Below are positions 36,631 to 50,505 of a stretch of 64,000 bases of DNA, piece after piece. Position 1 is the stretch's first letter; each line of letters opens with the position of its first letter. The position numbers and the translations under genes are program-made. The stretch covers positions 310,001-374,000 of the forward strand of contig JAHLTZ010000024.1 in NCBI GenBank assembly GCA_025786725.1, written 5' to 3'. The notes beneath the pieces were generated by a model that was given only the letters and a program-made list of their open reading frames with translations, made no database searches and was not told where the DNA came from. The DNA is from Syncephalis fuscata. Lineage: Eukaryota; Zoopagomycota; Zoopagomycetes; Zoopagales; Piptocephalidaceae.

Positions 36631-39600
36631 TATGACAAAAAAAGACACAAGTAATCGATGTTATTGTTTAGCAGATGTAAGTGTTCCGTGGCTAATGAGC
36701 GATGTAATATAGGTACGGTAGTAGAAGTAGTAGTAGTGGTGGTGGCGGTGATAGCGCAGTACTGTAACAGTAGTAGTGTAATAGTAATAATAATAGGTGT
36801 TGTAGTTGTCGTTGTAAGGTGTGGTGTAATTGAGCTATAAATGAAAGATAACTACCAATTGTAATAAAATTTAGTTAGTAAAAGTCACTTTTGTCCAACA
36901 GTAACTAAAAACAAATAAACGAAAACAGATTTAAAGAAATCAATCGATAAAAAAGTATAAGATATAAAAAACTATATAAACAAACAAATGATCCGAGGTA
37001 ACACAACTTGCAAATGCCAACCAGTTGCTTCAAAAAGTAAAGCAATGGGCTAATAGAACAGCTTGAGCTAGAGAAAAATAAACACGCGCGACTACTAATA
37101 CTTTCTACTCTAATAAAGTAACAATACAAAAACAAAGCGTAGATGAACAAAAGTAAATGGCTTAATGTTGACAATGGTGGAATAATGCCGATAATTTGTC
37201 ACTAATGTACCAAATACTGAACAAAGGCAATAAACAAATTCTGCAAAGAAAAGAATACAACTGCCGACAAATGAAATGGATTGTATAAAACGATAACAAC
37301 AGTAGTAGCGTGGTAGTAGAGCGTAGTAGCGTAGTAGTGTAGTAGTGACGGTGATTGTAGTGATAGAACAGTAATATAGTGGCAATAAACGAACCAAATT
37401 GATGAGCGAAAAAGATAGATTTGAAGTTATTTCAAGCGATTTTATATTATGCCGTTGCTATCATGGTCATTATCATCATAGTCATTATCATCATAGTCAG
37501 ATGATGATTACCTTCATTTGTAATATTGTTGTATGGATGTGGAGTGTGTAAGTATGGCTACGATCAGGTGCTATTACGCAGCCTATCGATGAAAAGGGGT
37601 AACAAAGGCGACATAGTAGCTGGCATGCATTAAAAGATGGGTGGATTTCTATCATCTTTTAAACAAACTATGAAAGAAGTAAATGACTGAATGTATGGTG
37701 TATGTATCTATGTGCGTGTGTAATGCGTAATGTGTATGATTTGCATGTCTTAATGAATGAGAAGATTTGATGGTAATACAACGATAGTTGCCGTGTGTGC
37801 GTATATATTTTCACACTCTTACTCGCATGACTAGCAACGTAAATATACATGTGCAATGTTAAATGCACGTAAGTTGCAGTGCTGATCATCACATGCGTAG
37901 TATTAACTATAGATGAGAGTGTGCTCGATAGTGGCTTTGTGTCCTGAAAAGGGCCAATAAACTGCAACGCAATGATGGCAAAAAAGTAGGATGCAAGTGG
38001 CACGTGCTGCAAATGTAAAGAGAGTTATTGGCATGGTGTTAATCACCGTAGGCTGAAATATTGGAAACAGATAGCAAATCAATGAAATTCAGTCGGTAAA
38101 TAGACACCGATGCAAGTACTAGCATTGCTAGTAAAAGGGGCGCGTGCGTGCCACATCTTTGCTGCTGCTGCAAGTCCTATCTTTCTATCTGCCTGTTCTA
38201 CATCTTTCTTTAGCTGCATAGCCAAGTAGCTGCAGCTTGAGGACCATGCGTAGATGCAAAAGAAAACATAATTATGCGATAATAAACCGGATAGTATTGC
38301 AAGTTTAGGCCAGCAATAAACCTTTTCTTATTCCATCTCGTCTAGCGCGCACTTGTCCGCCCACACTTACCTGTTTGACGAGACGGCAAAACAGCAAATA
38401 TAGCAGATTCTCGTTATCAATAAAGATCTAGAAAGCGTAAAGCATCGATAAATTGCAATAACTGTGATCGATATAGCACTAAAGATCGAGCAATTGATCA
38501 AGCAGTAATTGTAAAACGAGCTTTAGAATGTAAATAAGTAGTGATACTGGTCGTTAATGGGGCGTTACGTAGCGTTAGTAGTGGAAAAAAAGCAGGAAAG
38601 GACAAAACTGGGATGCCTCGATGAAGAGCACGTCTGAAGAAGCAGATGCATCGACGCCTTAAAAGGTCGGCTTGTAGTCTACGAGTCGACTGACGAGGAC
38701 TATTTTCGGACGAGTCGGGGTGGGTCGACACGAGTTAGATTGGCACGTGTGGTAATATCATGTTTATTGTATTCTTTTAGCAAACTTGCACCCAAATTAG
38801 AATAAAGAATGGAACGGGAAAGCTATTGATCAACAAGCTAATTCCTGATCGCTATCGCCCATAATGGCAATGCCCATTGGGCGGTGTTTTGAATAGTGTG
38901 CAGAACCAATGGAGCGCTATGTATCAAACATCCAATCATGGTCAATCAGTAAATGTATTTCCATTAGTGCGCCTATAAAAGGATATCGCCATGATGTCTG
39001 AATTGATTACAATAAAAATTACAGTGATCATGGAAATGTGATTGATTTTGATTTGAAACTCCGTTTAAGTTAGTGATGACCACAAAGTTTCACCGCCACC
39101 TGTTGTCTTTTTATCTTCCATCTTGGTTGGTGGTTAGCTAGAGGAAGTGGCAAATGGTAATAGCTCCAAGTAGCTTTATTTTTCTATTTGCGGCCCTTCA
39201 AACAAATATGGCCATGGCAAAAGAATTGCCGTATTAAGATGGGAACTGGCAATAGTACGTTTATCGGTGATGGAGATTGGCCGGTCACTGGGCTGCCATA
39301 AATGGTAGACTTTAGTACAATGGTGGGTTTTGATGTTTTATCCGCAGAATATGGCACCATAAATAAACGTTATTCTATGCTAAATAGTACTTTTTAAGCC
39401 GTAATAAATTTACTAATGATGCTTTTTACTGCACTATAATGGTGCAAATAGTAATTATTCGTAACTAGATTATAGCCATGAGTGAATATCCACTTTTGAG
39501 TCTTTGTGCTGAGTTACAGGCGCTCCGCTTGAATCAAATGGGCAAATTATCATTTTTGAAACACTCGACTGTTTGTTGGATCAGCTGACAATAAATAACA

Positions 39601-40474
39601 AGTTATCTTACGCAATACAATTATACCTATTATCTACTCGTGAATCATGTTCAGTCAAACGTATGATATAAATAAAAGTCAGTGCTGGCTACATCTTCTA
39701 CAGCTTTGTTAAGCCATGTTATTTATGTATGGATTATTGGCAAAGCCGTTGCTGCTGCAGTCGTTTGCGCATCTACCAAGTTTTATGCATTCGGTGACGA
39801 CATGGCTATCGACGCATGGTCGTAGAATAGGGAAGGTGCAGCGTAAAACGCTTCTTGTGTGGTAGATTCAACTGACTAGTTTCAATGGTCACCGGATGTT
39901 CACCAGACATGCTGCACGTCACACGCTTCCGTCCATTGAGCCAACATTGGCCTGCCTATTTTCGTCATTCGTGATAATGCCAATGGCATGCATGCCTCAA
40001 CAATAATAATAGGCAGGTGTCACGAACTACGTCTATAGAGCACTTGTGTAAGTAGCCGTCTTACAGCTCGCCCATCGTTTCGCTTTTGTCCTTTTCTTAT
40101 CAGTTTCTCTCTCTCTCGTTTCTCTTTTTTAGTATTTAGGTTCTTTCCTGTGGCTTACTTTGTGTTTTATATACCTATTTTCATTTTCCTCCTCCTCGCT
40201 TCGTTTCTTCTTTTTTCCGTCAGTAACTCTGTTATTTTGTACGTGTGCAGTGCTACGGCCGTGCAAAACTGTTTTATAACATCAGTGCTTTTGCACTCTT
40301 TATTCAATATTTGTCGCTTTCTTTATTTCTTAGCATATTCGCACATCCATGCCAATAGCCTAGGTGCTTATTTGGCAACAAAACCAGTATTCTGTGTATT
40401 ATTACATAGTTGAATATAGCTTAACGATAACGCTAAGACAGCTATAGTAATTTATTCATTGTTGACTATCACTC
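36631..40474. other. 3.8 kb intergenic region without a supported gene
   Basis: No convincing coding sequence was found on either strand. The minus-strand frames at 36905-37397 and 38498-38731 and the hydrophobic plus-strand frame at 40150-40413 lack recognisable domains. A donor-like gtaagt on the minus strand near 38365 could belong to a 5' UTR intron of the 35726-36630 gene. The motif aggtgctattacg appears at about 37567. A regulatory or non-coding RNA role is possible but nothing shows it directly. Confidence 0.4.
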
Positions 40475-43400
40475 ATGGATGTGGACTCGCTAACTGATTG
40501 GTGTGCACAACAAAATGGCGCAGTAGCCAATGATGCCCATTTGGCACATACCGCTACTTCCAAACTAGCTGCAAGACATTCACTCGACCCACAAATGTCT
40601 AGTGGTAGTGCCCAATCTATTGGCGTGTCTGCATCAGCTCAAAATCATAATCGCACTGAAAGTGCCGCTTCATTACCAACGCCATTGCCATTACATCGTA
40701 TTTCAACCGATGTTAAACATCTAACTCCAAAATCATCCTTTAGTAAATTCTCCAAATTAACTCGAGCTCGCTCGATTACTATGCCATCTTTACCACAATC
40801 ATTTTCCATTACGGGAGATAAAAAACTATTTGGAAAATCAGATAAGAAGAATGCAGTTGCCACTTCTCCTGAATTACGTCGCGATTCGTCCTCGAGTCAA
40901 CACGGATTGAGGAGTGTCGTATCTGGTTTTATGCGTAAAAAGAACACAGCACCATCCATTTCGGAACGAAGCGATATTTCTGAAAGCAGTCTCAATGACC
41001 AAGCTTCTGGTAATGATACAACGGAAGGATCGCCTAAAAAATCCACAATGAAAAAGCTTCGACGCAAGAAGGTTGCCTTGGAGGCAGATAAGCGCGTTAG
41101 TATTTTGGCCGAAAGAGATACTCGAGGCTGGGATGTTGATGTGCTATTTACTGAGGCTGAAGTTGAACTGGAACGTTTAAAGCAACGTAAAAGTCTTGAT
41201 TCGACTCGAGTATTTTCACCGGTAGTAACGGCTGCGCTGCGGGATTTGCCCGATGTAAATGATGCTGAACAGGCAGCAAAACCAAAGCCAAGCCAATTGA
41301 TGTAATACTATCGTCTGAATTGGACAAAGAAGTAACGGCGGATAAGCAGTCATTTTCAGGTTCATTGGATAGTGAACAAACACTATCTACTGCTGAAATG
41401 CTTTCTGAGAATATTACTTCAATGCAAGACTCAATGAACACGCTTCATCCATCTGAACCGAGTGCAGCCGATACATGTTTACCAGATGTATCAACTACTG
41501 CGACAGATCATTTGAATAATCATTCTTTATTAATATCAAATACATTGCCAGCCGAAGATTTACATTCCAATGAAGAAGAAAAGAAAGAAGAGGAGGAGGA
41601 AGAGGAAGAAGTAAAAATTACCGATATTTATAGTCCATTAACTACTTCACTTCGTTTGACTGCTTCACCTTTGGAAGAAAATCCAACAACACCGGCTACT
41701 CTTCCAATGGCCTCATCTTCTAATTTGGGACGAAATCGTCGTAGCTGTCTAAGTATTACACGGACACGTAGTGGTCGACTTCGTTTATCGCCTGCTTCTT
41801 CCGTTGCTGTAACGGCTCTTCACTCTGAGCCTGTAGTATCGATGGGTCGAGCTAGCGGCATGAGTCACGGCGAAAGCCACCATGAAGCGGATCGATTAAG
41901 TCGAAAAGTATCCAGTGAAACACCGCTACCTACTTTTGAAAATGATAAAAATTATATGCCTGCAGCCAATCGTAAATCTCGTAGTGGCGATTTATTGCGT
42001 GCATTAGCTATACAAGCCGATGCCTCTTCTCTGCAAGATGATAGGCCACGTCATGGTCGTATGCGTGCCTATACCACTTCGGCTGCCGCTACTTCCCGGC
42101 CTAATTCGTATGTGGCCGATGCAGGCGCCGATAGCTTCCGTCGTCGGCCCCAGCCAACTGAGCGAAGCTGGCGCATTTTTTCATGGTTTGTTCGTAGCCG
42201 TGAAACATCCGATACACCACCGCCATCTGATCGATACAGTGGCAACGGGGTGGTTCAGGTGCCCATACCATTAGCGATACAAGTCTTATTGCTGGTTCAT
42301 ACCAGCACCATAGCAGTACTCATTATTATAATAGTAATAATACTACTAATCATCATAATCATAATATGCGTCGTCGTCAGCCGGCTCGACCAAGTGTACG
42401 GTCCATTTGGCCAACTACAGATGGCTTTGGACAGCCATCACATATGCTTCGACAAAAATTGAGTCAGTCGAACACCAATAGCAGCACGGACCTTAAGCAT
42501 CGTTTGCTGCGGCCATGGAGTGCCGTCGAGCCGATAGAATCTATGCAAGTAGATGTTACAGAACAGAGTGATCAATTTAAATCTATATTAGATGATAGCG
42601 AATCAATTAAGTTTGCCGCCACTTTAGGGATGCAAGTATCGCCATTCACCAGTAAGCAATCAATTCCTAGAATGCAGAGCAATACACATCGCTCGTCGGA
42701 CCATCAACACCATCAGCCACGTCCATTATCGTCACCTAGTCTTTTATACGGTGGTGGCCACGCTGATAAATGGTGGCAAGCGAGAAATGCTATTGCTCCT
42801 AGTTCGCGCTCAGAAAAACCAACTTTATCTAAACAATCGCGGCATAGCCTTGCCACTTTTCGTGCTAGACTCAGTGCAACGCGTCTTGCTCTAATGATTG
42901 CTGCTTCTCCGCGATCATCAGGCAATGCGATGATGTACCGTTACAGTGATCTATATAACCATTCTATAAACTACAATCGACCAAGATCTACAATAGATTT
43001 AAATAAGACGCGGCAATACTTACCAAGATCGAGCTACCGTCATCGCTCTTCACCTTACGAGGCAGCAGTGGCAACAGCAAAACCGCGTCCTATTAGTTAT
43101 CAAGAATTAAGTACATCCCGTTTTTCTAACAGTAGAAGACTTTCATCAACTATCGAAGCAGCCGGCCTACGCTTTTCGTCGACAGGTCGTCGGCGACGGT
43201 CAGAACTAATGCGACGTTTGTCTTTAAATCAATTCAACGCCGCCAACAACAGCGACCTACTTCTTCGGTCGCATCCATTATTATTGCTTCATCTAGCGTG
43301 CGCAATACGCCGCCCAATACTATTACCCATCAAATATTTGATCGATCTGTGAATACTTTGTCATCTAGCGATAAAGATCAGTTGCCGAAAAAACAAATTT

Positions 43401-43758
43401 AAAGACTACTGCACTGATGAATAATATCGATAGATTGCAACTTGCTACACCTAGTCTGGCCGACGAACTACGTATGCTTATTATTGGTAGTTGGCGTCGC
43501 GGCTTCTTTGCCACCAACACTTCGACTGTAATTAATCACCATGACTATACCACCGCTGCCGCTTCGCCAATTAATACCGGATCGCTTCGACGCCAAACAA
43601 CACGTCGACGACGTCCAAAATCTGGTCTACGCTCGTCGCGTCCCGTGTCCCGCGTATCGGCGATTAGCTGCGCTAGTAGCGATCTCGATGCTTGGCCACG
43701 AAGCGAATGTGGCACATTAGTACAAATGGAACACTTTGAAGGCTTCGACGGCTTTTAA
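40475..43758 (+). CDS. Large Ser/Arg-rich protein, unknown, frame broken at four homopolymers
   Basis: Four overlapping frames fit one long reading frame of about 1095 residues if single bases were lost at 41284-41286 (aaa), 42247-42250 (gggg), 43226-43228 (aaa) and 43388-43393 (a6). Adding four bases makes the total length a multiple of three, and composition is continuous across each break. The protein is rich in Ser, Arg and Thr, with short basic motifs (KKLRRKKVALEADKRVS) and an acidic stretch (EEEKKEEEEEEEEVKI). No domain is recognised. It ends with a basic region and FEGFDGF. It could be a disordered scaffold or signalling substrate. A genuine decaying gene is the alternative. Confidence 0.6.
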
Positions 43759-45082
43759 CTATTATTCTCTTTTATTTCTCCATGTTCTTCCTATCGCCAG
43801 TGCATTTTCCTGGTTGTATATCTGTGAGCGTTTGTTTTTATTTTATTAAATGCTGTTTAATTACACCATATCATCATTTAACCAATGAACATGTTCTATA
43901 ATAATGATTTTTTGTGTCAAGCGACACGTATCATTTGATGCATTTATTGCTAACTGGTAAATGTGTTTTATAATAATGAGTGGTTTGATGGTATAATGAC
44001 TTTTATTCTTAATGCATTTATTCATTTACTATTAATCTATTCTATGATGTACTAACATGTTGGGTAGATTGACTATTATTATTTCACATTGCATTTATTA
44101 ATGAATTAAACTCTTTGTTTATAAATATTGACTGACAGGCTCACAGCTCACAATCTACGTCATCACACTTTTCTTTCTCTTTCTTTACACTTGATAGCAT
44201 ATATTCATTGCATATATTGTACACTCCATATATGCTAATAGATAGTGTCAGTATTGACTGATACTAGTTATGTACAAACACTTCTACACTATGTTTTGCG
44301 TTGCTCTTTGTAATCTGACCTTTTTGTAAATCACCTTTTTCACTTTGATCATTGCTTTTTGGCACCTTTATTAACGTAGTAAGCACATTTATGGTTTGTT
44401 CTGTGCTATGTTGAATATGTACTGTTGAAGCCTCGTATATGCTTTATTTGTTATGGATCACAATTACAATCTATCTGGCAACAGTTTTGCCATCTCAGCA
44501 GTGACAGTGCAATATGCTATTGTAGTGACAATCTATGGCAAACTGAAGCATACAGCGACTTTGGCAGTATATAGCCACTACATTTGTTGTATACAGCTAC
44601 TGTATGTGCAGTTGCCAATACAATGACTGTAGCGACTATATGCGTTGTTACCTTGTCATCAAATGCCCTCCTCTTTGCTCTTTTCCACTAACTAAACATT
44701 CTAATTCATCAGTACTGCTTTTTAGCATTATTATTTTACAATATGTATTATTCCCTGTTTTTGCACTGCTCGTTCTGGCCCAGTACTGTTACTGACATCA
44801 ATGTTTATTATAGATTGGTACAGAGGATTTGTTTGCAATATATCTTACTAGTCTATACGTAAAACGCGTCATTTTCTAATTTATCAAGCAGACATTACTG
44901 TGTTTATTTAATTAGGCATATTCTTGACAAGTATAGACAAGTTTATACAATATTACCAATATTCAAATAAAAATAATAGATTCTTATGTTAAAAACGCTT
45001 TATTTATCTGATCTTATTGTTATTTACGAACTATTAATTTAATAAATCATTTGTATATTCATAGTATTTAAATCCACTTTAA
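43759..45082. other. 3' spacer containing one arm of a 0.8 kb inverted repeat
   Basis: AT-rich intergenic DNA. Positions 44119-44908 are repeated inverted at 58652-59446. No gene is supported; the 63-codon frame at 44604 belongs to the repeat. Confidence 0.5.
44119..44908 (+). repeat. 0.8 kb inverted repeat, arm 1
   Basis: The segment from ttataaatattgactgacag to about tttatcaagcagacattact matches the reverse complement of 58652-59446 with few differences. A related 63-70 codon frame is open in both copies but ends differently. No transposase is seen. Both arms lie just downstream of a gene. Confidence 0.85.
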
Positions 45083-45709
45083 TTACCATGGACATACAAG
45101 TTGCCACCAACTTACACCGCTGCCACCTTCTCGCCACTCCTGAAGACAATTATCGGCATTTTTCATAATAGCACTGCGTCCCCATGAACTAACAATTTCA
45201 CCCGAGTTGCTATCTACAATAGTAAGCTGCGGAATCATTTGCACGCCTACTCGCGAAGCCAATGATTTTCTACGTTCGCTGTGGCTCCATGGCACGGCTA
45301 ACCAACTATTTTTGGTTGAAATGTATTCGGCAGCCGCATCAGGATCGGTGTCTAGCGATACTAGTACTACCTGAAAGACTGTGCGATTCTTTTGCGCGAA
45401 TGCCTTAAGGATCGGCGAGAATTGTTGACAAGGCGGACACCACGACGCCGAAAAGTATATACCGATAAGTGGTCGCTCGTCGGCTGAGGCGCTATAAAGC
45501 GGCAGACTAGGCGAGGCGGCCACGCCTTCATGATCGACCAAACCGCCATTCAGTAATAAAGGTAAAATGCCATGAAATAATGCGCCAGGTACTTGCAAGC
45601 CAAGTGGCTTGTCGTCGTCGTCGTCGTCGTCTGAATTTTCTAATTCATCGTCGTCTCTTTCTTTAGAAGGTAAATGACAAACATCGCCATCACATATAGG
45701 CTCGCTCAT
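45083..45709 (-). CDS. Thioredoxin-like/nucleoredoxin-type protein
   Basis: A single exon gives 208 residues. After an acidic Asp-rich N-terminus, the thioredoxin-like fold is seen with LIGIYFSASWCPPCQQFSPI, active site W90-C91-P-P-C94, followed by VFQVVLVSLDTDPDAAAEYI, a PWSHSERRKSLASRVGV segment and the cis-Pro region MIPQLTIVDSNSGEIVSSWG. The WCPPC motif and the order of elements match nucleoredoxin and tryparedoxin-like oxidoreductases. It starts 88 bp after the UTP6 stop on the same strand. The ATG at 45709 was preferred because upstream in-frame sequence has no other good start. Confidence 0.88.
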   Translation of the reverse strand: MSEPICDGDVCHLPSKERDDDELENSDDDDDDDKPLGLQVPGALFHGILPLLLNGGLVDHEGVAASPSLPLYSASADERPLIGIYFSASWCPPCQQFSPILKAFAQKNRTVFQVVLVSLDTDPDAAAEYISTKNSWLAVPWSHSERRKSLASRVGVQMIPQLTIVDSNSGEIVSSWGRSAIMKNADNCLQEWREGGSGVSWWQLVCPW

Positions 45710-45797
45710 TGTAGGATGCCAACTAAACGCTTTAATTAAAAAAGGAGACGTAGTTATTGGTAACTGGAAAAGGGAAGGAAAGGATAAAGAATAAATT

Positions 45798-48538
45798 TTA
45801 ACGTTGATAAAGTGCAGCTTGATAGCGTTCAGCAAATCCAGCTCGATCAGCTAGAACACGCTCTGCCTTATTGTAAATGTCGGCAGCTTGGTGGAATCGG
45901 CCACCGCTAAGGTGCCATTGAATATAGGCCATCCATGTTGCTAATACGCCATTAGATATACTATTTAATCAGTATCATTTAGAGACATACCTTCACTGGT
46001 GTTATCTGCTTGTACCATACGATCAAATAGCCAGTCGATACGCTGGTTTGCCGTGCGGTCTGTAGCGGAAGTAGCCTCGTTTTGTTCAATTTGAATGCAA
46101 CGTTCAAAAAGCAATTTAGTAGCTGGAACAGCGTGTATAATACTAATAGGATATTAGTGTTAGTCTATAGCATTTTTGTAACTTGTATCAATTACCGATC
46201 GGCAATGCGTCGCACTTCTTTAAGTCCTTGCCGTTTAAATGTCCAGTTAACAAAATGTGTCTGCACTAATGAGCAAATCTCTTCAGCCACTAATTGACTT
46301 GTCATTTTGATGTGGCCTGATTGTGCAGTGGCATGTAATACAGCATCCTAATACATCATAGCTTATCAGTATCACCAACTACTATTAATTACTCATTACT
46401 TGCCATGTATTCTTGTTCTGCTTGGTCTTCATTAATTTCATCGTTGCGCCAAAGTGTTTCGATTGTTTCTATAAGCCCTTGCCAGAGCGGTACTGATGAT
46501 GCACATTGAGATAATGCAGCTTGGTAGTTGGCTATTTCATTATTCATAAACTGTTATTATACTAAAATAATATAGTAGTAAATAATTCATACCTAGTCGT
46601 TGCTTGTCCGATAAAAGTGCCAACTGTTCTAGCCATAAGCTCTCTTGTTCAGGATATTGACTGGTAGCCAATACAAGGATTTGTAATGCTATATCGACTG
46701 TATTAGTCATACATATTGAGTTGATAAAACCTTACCATTATCGGTATCTTCAAGTGTAGATTTGGTAAATCGTGCCCATTGAAGATATACATCAGCTGTA
46801 GCTTGGCTATTTTGGTGTGCCTGTTCAAATGCTTCTTTCATTGAACCAACTAAATATTTACGGATATTTTCTTCACTTGTTATGCGTAACTGCTTTGCCA
46901 AAAACGAGCAATGATGTTCGCGGATCTCACCATTTTGAATGGTCTATACAAAGAATAATGAGTAAATTATTAAATAAACTTTGGCTTCGCTATTACCTGA
47001 ATGGCTGTCTTGTATTCTTCCACAGCTTTACGCAGTCCTTCAACAAAAGCAACTGTATCTGGAAGTACACCGTTCAAGTGTCGTTCGGCCAATAAAGCAT
47101 GTGCCTCTACCGAATCGCTGAATTCATTGGCAATACTATTTCATATATTTATACTTATAATCAATATAATAAAATAAAATTAATATTTACCTTTCGTAAA
47201 TCTGGTTACGGCCGGCCTCATGCCCTGAGAAATGTGCATAAACATCTAAGAATTGCTTTCTGAATTGTAGATCACTTGGAATTTCTATCCATTGATTAGT
47301 GTTATTGCTGTTTATTAGCTATTTTGTTTACCTTTAATAGCAAATTGATAGACAATTTTAGCAATTGTTCCTTCTGATAGACTGTCAACTAGATCACTAG
47401 GCTGTTTAGCGGCTTCGGTCGTTTTAGCAATCATTTCTTGGTGTTGTTGCTAAATAAGCAGCATTAGCCATTGTTTAATCTATTATTGTATACTTACAGA
47501 TACTGGTTCCTTTGGCTCATCAATATCAAGTTCAAGCATATCCTTATCAAATTCAGCCTTTGAATCTACATTATCAGTTTTATCTTGACGTGGTTGATCC
47601 GCTACAGTAGATACATTCTATATTTCGAATAATAAATATATAGCAATTCCATTAAGATTATAGCTTACCTTGTCAAGACCAAGTACCAGTCGTCTTTGTC
47701 GATCATTTCAATATAGGCCAATTCAAGGCGGAAATACTCGATCCATAGCTCCTTTGAATTACCGTTAAATCTCAAACCACGTTGCATCATGGCTAATACA
47801 TGGTTATGATTAGTATCATGTCAGTTAAAATAGCGTATAATGCGACAATAATGGCTTACCTCGTGCAGCTACAATGCTGCCATTCTCTTCAAATTCCCAA
47901 GCAGCTGCGTAGATCCAAAGCGAAGGTTTGGTTGGATGCAACTGAAGTGCACGTGCAATTGTTCTACTTAATAGACGTGTAGAATCCTTCTTTTTAAGAT
48001 AGTCGGCATATTGTAGCCATAGTTTAACGTCTCCATGAAATCGATTAATTGCACGTTCGTATATTTTACAAACACGCTGTTGGCCTGAATAATCACCGCG
48101 TGATGTTTTCTTTAGTTCTCCACGTTTGAATTCTATTATTATTATTATTAGTTAGTTGTTGGTTAGTTAGTTAAATGATAATAATCAGCTATTTGAGTGA
48201 TGGTTTATTACCTGTACGGCCACGGCGTTCTTTAATAAGTCTATCCAAGTTGTCCTCATACTCGATATAGCGAAGAAAATCAATTTATGTGGCTGGCGAC
48301 GCTTGATAGAGTATTCAAACTTTGTTCGTCTTTTTATAATAGAAATACGCTCCACCTATACAAAGTTATAGTGACATTCAGTGAATGAGTCAGTTATTAG
48401 CATAAACATGCCACATTCCATTGTTTAAAGATTCACTACCACAGTAGTCATACATACCTTGCTGATAATACTACGTTCCTCCAGATCCTCCAGCTCTGGG
48501 ACCATCTCCTCAAGGTAGCGCTGTATAACATCCGTCAT
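45798..48538 (-). CDS. UTP6: U3 snoRNP / SSU processome protein UTP6
   Basis: Fourteen exons give about 660 residues. The N-terminus is diagnostic: DVIQRYLEEMVPELEDLEER, then KFEYSIKRRQPHK, IDFLRYIEYEDNLDRLIKER. HAT (half-a-TPR) repeats follow, e.g. YERAINRFHGDVKLWLQYAD and SLWIYAAAWEFEENGSIVAA. Two single-base losses break the frame, at 48284-48286 (ttt, plus strand) and 47695-47697 (ttt). Both are repaired by one extra base and then match the family. The intron after 46404 uses a GC donor (gcaagt). Utp6 is part of the UTP-B complex that processes 18S pre-rRNA in the nucleolus. Confidence 0.9.
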
Positions 48539-50505
48539 AGTGTATGATTCACGATGATAATAGGTTATGTAAATTCAGAAAAAAAACAAAATATAATAAA
48601 AATTGGTGCAATAAAAAACATTTTTTTCTTTAAAATGCCACACAGTATTTTTATTTACTATGGGACTGGCCGATTTATTAAGTAAAAATTAAACACATCC
48701 CATAAAAGTGTATAATTAATTAAAATATAGATTTAGGTAAATCATAGTGTTTATAAACCAACTAATAATGATGATAATAAACATTTATAAATATCAGTGA
48801 TTAGCAAAGTGTTATTTAAATGGATTCATTATAGTTTTATTGTAACTTTCTGGTTTTGTTTTACCTAAAAGCTTAATTGACATTGTGTCATTAGAAAGGC
48901 TGCAAAATAAGCAACTTTTGTATACATTTATTTATCCTTAATGTAGCAAATAAACTTTAATTACCATCTGAAATCGTCATAATTGTTGTATAGATCAATA
49001 ATAAAATGTATACAATTGGTATATTCTGAACTGTTTAGATGATTTGTTTGCATTAATATAAAATCTTTTGGTTAATAAATATCTTACTGCTTTGGTTTAT
49101 AATCAACATTTAAGTTTACAAAACAGCGCTTTAATTAATAGTATAAATATTAATGACCTATATTAAATCTACATTGTAACATTTCTAATTAATAATAGGT
49201 AGCACCCTGTACCCATTATATCCTATTGCAGTTGGTAACATGCCAAGTAAGATTTCCCCACAATGCATAGTGCAATTTGACGTCATAAATCATCTCCATT
49301 AATTGTACTACACTCCTTAACTAGAAAAGGTACTTAATTATACATTCCCCTGAACAATACATAGGCTCTAGCTAACTATCTTGTGCCAAGGGGCATCAAT
49401 TATAATTGAAGTGGTTGTCAATTTAGGTTTATAGCAGAAAGGGGCAAGCACTGCCCAGACTTATTGAAAAGTCCACGCTGCTCAAGGTTGGTTGCTGATC
49501 AACATAGCTATGACAAGGAGAAGTGTATTATGTGGTATTAGCAATAATATGTAATACGTCATTAAAGATCACCATTCAGTCATAACCGATCATTAGCCGT
49601 GGATAGCGGTAAGGAAAAACTGCTTTATTACAATGTGCATTAATAATAGTGGTGCCCACATTGACCAACTACTTATCCACACAGCTATTTACACCGACTA
49701 GACAACGCCATGAATAGTCTACATATAAGCCAATTAACTTTACTGGAAAGCCGTAACCAGTTTACCGTTGTTTCCCCAGTTACTGCCCCTTTCAATAAAC
49801 AAAAATGAAAGCATCTTTGTTTATTTGTTCCCTTGCCCAAAGAAGCGCTAAGTCAACTGTGGAGCTGCTTCATATTCCGGCCTTCTTAGTATAGCTCGGT
49901 TAACATCAAAGGAAGAACAGTTACCGGCCAAGCTGCTCTACTTGTTAATATCATTTACGCGACGGAAATTTAATGAGCTGCGTGCATGCCCCACATGTAT
50001 ACTGCTATACTCCCCTGGTCAACTGTCACCTTGCGTGCCATTACCCTTACCTCATGCTGGGTCTCCTTTGCGTACATCAGGTAGCCATGACATGCCACTC
50101 CTGTGAATTGTTTTTTCTCTCTCTGTAGTGTGCTCTCATCGACTTGCTCTTCCATCGACTCGCTCTCTCTCATTCACTCTCACTCACAATCAATCTCTTC
50201 TCTCCGTTCCGCTTCTTTTTGTGTGACGAAATAGGCGCTTCTCCTTGGGTCTTATGTTGTGTGTTCCGACATGACTGGCTCCTTGGTAGTCGACTGCCAT
50301 TGCCATTCTATCTATATAATAGACTTGTCATTGTTGGCGCGTAACGACAACCATTAGCAATTTATTTACAAGTCTTGTTTATTTGACACCTACACACAGC
50401 TAGATATTTTATGCTTGCTCTGGAATAGCTACACTATTTGATTATATACGCTATTGCTGTTGGTTGCATTTTTAAGTTTGACATATCGCTACTGTTTAAG
50501 TAACT
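48539..50505. other. 2 kb intergenic region
   Basis: AT-rich sequence between divergent UTP6 and the second RLPIF-motif gene. Nothing coding is supported; the frame at 49970-50173 is not convincing. A pyrimidine-rich tract (ctctctct) near 50115-50215 may belong to the promoter or leader of the downstream gene. Confidence 0.4.

Noticed and set aside
36905..37397. Tyr/Phe/Leu-rich minus-strand frames
   Set aside because: Low complexity, no motif, no plausible start context.
38498..38731. 77-codon minus-strand frame
   Set aside because: No recognisable domain or neighbouring exons; the N-terminal Ser/Arg text alone is not enough.
40150..40413. Hydrophobic plus-strand frame just upstream of the Ser/Arg-rich gene
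   Set aside because: Pyrimidine-rich leader DNA translates to Phe/Leu/Ser by composition; it lies in the likely 5' UTR.
40475..43758. Four separate overlapping genes
   Set aside because: Composition and frame are continuous if single bases are restored at four homopolymers; one long gene is more economical.
44604..44795. 63-codon frame in the 0.8 kb repeat
   Set aside because: Present in both copies with few differences but with different ends, no domain, no codon-level conservation that I can judge by eye.
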